From contig CAZMRK010000345.1 in NCBI GenBank assembly GCA_964568355.1, positions 1 to 7,503 on the forward strand: DNA of 7,503 nt. The letters run 5' to 3'. This document shows, piece after piece, positions 5,501-7,503 of the stretch. This DNA comes from JAJPJX01 sp964568355 (GTDB lineage Bacteria > Acidobacteriota > Terriglobia > Bryobacterales > Bryobacteraceae). The notes beneath the pieces are model-generated. The model was given only the letters and a program-made list of their open reading frames with translations. It was not told where the DNA came from and did not search any database. The position numbers and the translations under genes are program-made. Position 1 is the stretch's first letter; every line of letters starts with the position of its first letter.

Positions 5501-7503
5501 CATGCAAAGATTGAGAAGGCCGGCGTCGTTTTCTGTGTCCCCATCCCGGATGGCATTCTCGACTGTTATTTCCGCGCCGAAGCTTTCGCCCGGTTTCATC
5601 TCCGGCCGCAGCCGGACATTGAGCTTCTTGGAGGCAAGCAGGACCGCAAGATAGAGGTCCTCAAGATTGAGATTGGGGCCCAGGATAGGCACCGCCTGAA
5701 GGCGGCGGTAACCCCAGGCAATGAGAGGGCGCAGAGAGTCGCGCACCGAGTACATCTGCAGATTCGGCGCAAGGCGTGCCGCCACCTGCCGCGAATCCGA
5801 AAACGCCAGCACCTTTCGGCCCTGTAGCGGCGCAAAACGCGTCGGCTCGACGCGAGCCGGCGGCTGTATCTGAAGCTGGTGCGCGACGAGGGCCTGAAAC
5901 GGCTGGTCGCCTTTGGTCTGGTGGTCCTGCACGTACGAGCGGCCGAACCGGGCCGTCTTGCCGCACACCGCGCAGGGCACGAATTGGCCGCGCGTCTCAA
6001 GTTCCGCCGGGGAGTCATTTTCTTCGTCCGTCGACGCGGAAACCCGGTTGCTGCGCACATAGACTCTCCGGTTGCGCGATCCCAGCGAGGGCGGATTGAG
6101 GCGCCCGGTTTCAAGATCGTAGTCCGCGGGTTCGGCTACCTCTTCCAGTGCGGGAGATTCAAGGAGCAGGTCAAGCGGCAGAAGCGGACTGGTTTCGCCC
6201 CCCGCCGTGCGAAGGCTTTGTCCCGGCTCGGACCACAAGGCGGAAGGGACATCAACATCGTCGGTGTACGCTCTTGCATAGGCCGTGCCACAGTTCCGGC
6301 AGGTGTACAGTTCCAGTACGCGTGCGCCGCACTCGCAGCGCTCGCGCGGCTGGCTGTACATTTTCCCGCAGATGCCATCTCTTTCCTCGTCGGCGATTTC
6401 GCTGCAATTCGCATCCATGCATACCCACAGGCCCGGAAGCCCGCGAAAGAAGCTGTGGATTCGGCAAGGCAGCAAACCCGGCGTCTTGGGATCAAGGCGC
6501 GCGACGCTTCCGAGCGCCATCAGCACGGTGACTGCCGCATCGGCCCTCTCGGGCGCGGCAGTGGGAAACAGGTCGCGCCCCAGTTCCGCGATGGGAATGG
6601 CCTGCTTCATGGTCATATTGACGAGCAGGCCCATCGGACCGAATTCGGCAAGCGCGTGATAGAGAGCGGCCTCCGGTGCATGCTCGCCCTTTACGTGTCG
6701 GTAGTCGAGCAGCGGCTTAATGGCGGCAAGACGGTCTGAATCCGCAGTGGCTTCATAGAATTTGCGAAGATCGATGCTGGCGAGCACGTCGGCGTCGCGA
6801 TCGGAGCCGGCGGCGCTATGCGGCCTGAGATCGAGGGTGCCCGAAATGGGAATGAAGCTCTCGGCGGCCAGGCCGGCGAGCTGCGCGCCGAACTGCGGCG
6901 CGTAGGCATGGTCCTTGAAACTCGCAGTCGCGCAGATGACCTGGAAGCGCTCCGCCGGTATGCCCAGGCGGTCGCGCAGGCGCCGCAGCAGCAGCGCAAC
7001 CTCGGCGCCGGCGGCGCCTCTGTAGAGATGCGCTTCGTCCAGCACGACTAAAAAATTCTCGTCAAGGTTGCTCTCAAGCCACGCGCGGGTCTTGTCGAAA
7101 ATCGGCCTTTCGATCGGACGCATCAGCATGTATTCGAGCATCGAATAGTTCGTGACGAGCAGGTCCGGCGGAGCGGCCTGCACCTCATGCCGGGTGAGCA
7201 ATTCCGAGTCATCCGGCAAGGTGACGGCCCTGACGAACTCCCCGGTCTTCGCGTTCTGCCACCTGCTGCCCTTTTCGCCGAGCCATGCCGCGAGATCGGG
7301 TTTGGCCGGCCACTTGCCGCGTTCCTTGAGCGCCTGCAAGAGCCGCTGCGCTTCCGCCCGCTCCTCGGGGTCGGAGCCCTGCGCCCGGCGCTCGATATCG
7401 GCGTAGAATTCATCGAACGCCTTGAGCTTCGCGGAGTCCTTCTTGGCCGTCCGGATGCCCGCATAGGGGGTGCGGCTTGTGTAACGCGCAAAACGCGGCG
7501 GCC
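2519..7503 (-). CDS. Giant DEAH-box SF2 helicase with DUF1998/MZB zinc domain, DruE-like (N-terminus beyond right edge)
   Basis: The visible 1660 residues (numbered from the codon at 7501) lack the start and Walker A. Frame and protein run on through the window edge, so the TTG at 7339 is internal. Motifs in order: LLVTNYSMLEYMLMRP (114-129), LDEAH Walker B (DEAH 155-158), ICATAS motif III (189-194), KVLAFSDSRQ motif IV (563-572), TTTMEVGIDIG motif V (934-944) and QQRSGRAGRRG motif VI (962-972). Cysteine-rich zinc modules interrupt the core: cysteines 361-404, CAVC 510-513, 825-844, 1243-1268 and 1354-1387. An acidic linker covers 1116-1143. Residues 1400-1545 resemble the DUF1998/MZB region, with C1506, C1510, C1514 and C1517 in a CX3CX3CX2C zinc site and the motif YDTLPGGAGF. 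About 100 residues follow without a recognised domain. The size, well above the 749 residues of the DUF1998 helicase MrfA, points to the DruE family of Druantia, presumed ATP-driven DNA translocases in phage defence. A DrmA-DrmB-like fusion is the main alternative. It leads the operon in this window. Confidence 0.8.
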   Translation of the reverse strand, partial: PPRFARYTSRTPYAGIRTAKKDSAKLKAFDEFYADIERRAQGSDPEERAEAQRLLQALKERGKWPAKPDLAAWLGEKGSRWQNAKTGEFVRAVTLPDDSELLTRHEVQAAPPDLLVTNYSMLEYMLMRPIERPIFDKTRAWLESNLDENFLVVLDEAHLYRGAAGAEVALLLRRLRDRLGIPAERFQVICATASFKDHAYAPQFGAQLAGLAAESFIPISGTLDLRPHSAAGSDRDADVLASIDLRKFYEATADSDRLAAIKPLLDYRHVKGEHAPEAALYHALAEFGPMGLLVNMTMKQAIPIAELGRDLFPTAAPERADAAVTVLMALGSVARLDPKTPGLLPCRIHSFFRGLPGLWVCMDANCSEIADEERDGICGKMYSQPRERCECGARVLELYTCRNCGTAYARAYTDDVDVPSALWSEPGQSLRTAGGETSPLLPLDLLLESPALEEVAEPADYDLETGRLNPPSLGSRNRRVYVRSNRVSASTDEENDSPAELETRGQFVPCAVCGKTARFGRSYVQDHQTKGDQPFQALVAHQLQIQPPARVEPTRFAPLQGRKVLAFSDSRQVAARLAPNLQMYSVRDSLRPLIAWGYRRLQAVPILGPNLNLEDLYLAVLLASKKLNVRLRPEMKPGESFGAEITVENAIRDGDTENDAGLLNLCMEIRNERPPEALLDNIITTVQDRFLGFEALALASIAERSKHTAALEKLPPIPGAAETPEAKIGLARAWLRCWQSHGFWLSAMPPVWWRRPRSEGTSIRGQKGKFKAMDTVLTDKAARKIFWDKWSPALLALFTQDSDSGFKRLRGSELTLLFEGTWTHCGSCKSVHRPVPGIAHCLDCGSQDIKQLDPDSDPVFLARKGFYRKPVTEALGDPPRQPMALIAAEHTAQLNAPQNEDVFSKAEENELLFQDIALGGRSSRTTAIDVLSSTTTMEVGIDIGALSGVALRNMPPGRANYQQRSGRAGRRGNAVATVVAFGSADSHDEHYFTEPDGMIRGDVVDPKLTLDNREIVRRHIRAFLLQNYHQDRLPVVDPSQRHDLFSVLGNVSEFRSGTSILNRNDFAVWLSENEEQLRRRVASWIPVELSPGDRERLLAEMPDDCLKAVDDAIRPGPGESDSPSEADDDTESEDAPEESEERPQQASRPGKLLDRLLYCGKLPRYAFPTDVATFHVFDRDRSSRFRPIMRFAPQQGLPVALTQYAPGKQVWISGKCYTSGAIYSVMSDDRYTAWEGKRIYMECRECGFAKTFPIGEANRNETRDCEACGGEESFGPGRYWLRPPGFAHPIDLEEVTSPDDIPETSYATRAKLTMGTPDEEAGWVAVNERVRVLRSRQHLLVSNTGPKKEGYTYCTKCGRIEANTDPSPRLIGPHRKPYPDDDDKLMCDGTSPTRHIVLGTDFITDIALFSMRVAAPLKLKPGHSSTAVALRTVSEALAKAACQLLEIEPGELMAEFRPALTPGGISGLEAEIFLYDTLPGGAGFASQLANQGLALFQRALYLVKTCPENCDASCYRCLRSFKNKFDHGLLDRHVGAELLEYLLNGEHPKFSPERLRTSTALLFHDLRRQCPVVAKFGLDVPVTADGATLTAPILAEIGGRKFIVALSGPLTADHPANTAVAEFRANGGSIPVIVENELVVRGNLPAATRGVLQKIGAWRA

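Noticed and set aside
7337..7339. TTG at 7339 as the start of the large helicase
   Set aside because: The frame stays open to the window edge and encodes helicase-like sequence (RFARYTSRTPYAG) upstream. A start here would lose the Walker A region that the intact DEAH core requires.
2519..7503. Naming the large gene druE or drmA outright
   Set aside because: The N-terminus and upstream neighbours that would define the system are outside the window, and the DUF1998 helicase layout is shared by several families.

Overview
The window carries three genes, all on the minus strand. From right to left (the direction of transcription) they are the C-terminal four-fifths or so of a very large SF2 helicase with a DUF1998/MZB-type zinc domain (2519-7503, N-terminus beyond the right edge), a complete fusion of a NERD-type nuclease domain with an SF1 helicase (469-2445), and, after a 334-base regulatory gap, the first 44 codons of a small protein that resembles AbiEi-family antitoxins (1-134, running off the left edge). 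GC-rich codons, alphaproteobacterial-looking protein sequence and the gene content suggest an accessory defence island in a high-GC proteobacterium. The lineage is inferred from general style, not from a marker gene.

Right block (2449-7503): the large helicase has a DEAH box, a motif III, well-conserved motifs V and VI, several zinc ribbons inserted between motifs, an acidic low-complexity linker, a four-cysteine DUF1998/MZB module and an extra C-terminal segment of about 100 residues. This layout matches the giant DUF1998 helicases such as DruE of Druantia, and is also reminiscent of DrmA plus DrmB of DISARM in one chain. The NERD-SF1 gene follows after about 70 bases with its own Shine-Dalgarno, so the two are probably one transcript. 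A short hairpin with a T-run directly after its stop codon probably ends the operon. A DUF1998 helicase plus a nuclease-helicase is a plausible anti-phage module in which the second protein would supply the nuclease. I do not recognise this exact pairing as a named system.

Left block (1-468): the gap is AT-richer than the genes and holds two sigma70-like promoters reading toward the AbiEi-like gene, each overlapped by short perfect inverted repeats placed as operators would be. That arrangement suits an autoregulated type IV toxin-antitoxin operon whose toxin gene would lie beyond the left edge.

Long plus-strand open frames opposite the helicases are best explained as GC-rich shadows. I saw no RNA gene, CRISPR array, insertion sequence or attachment site.
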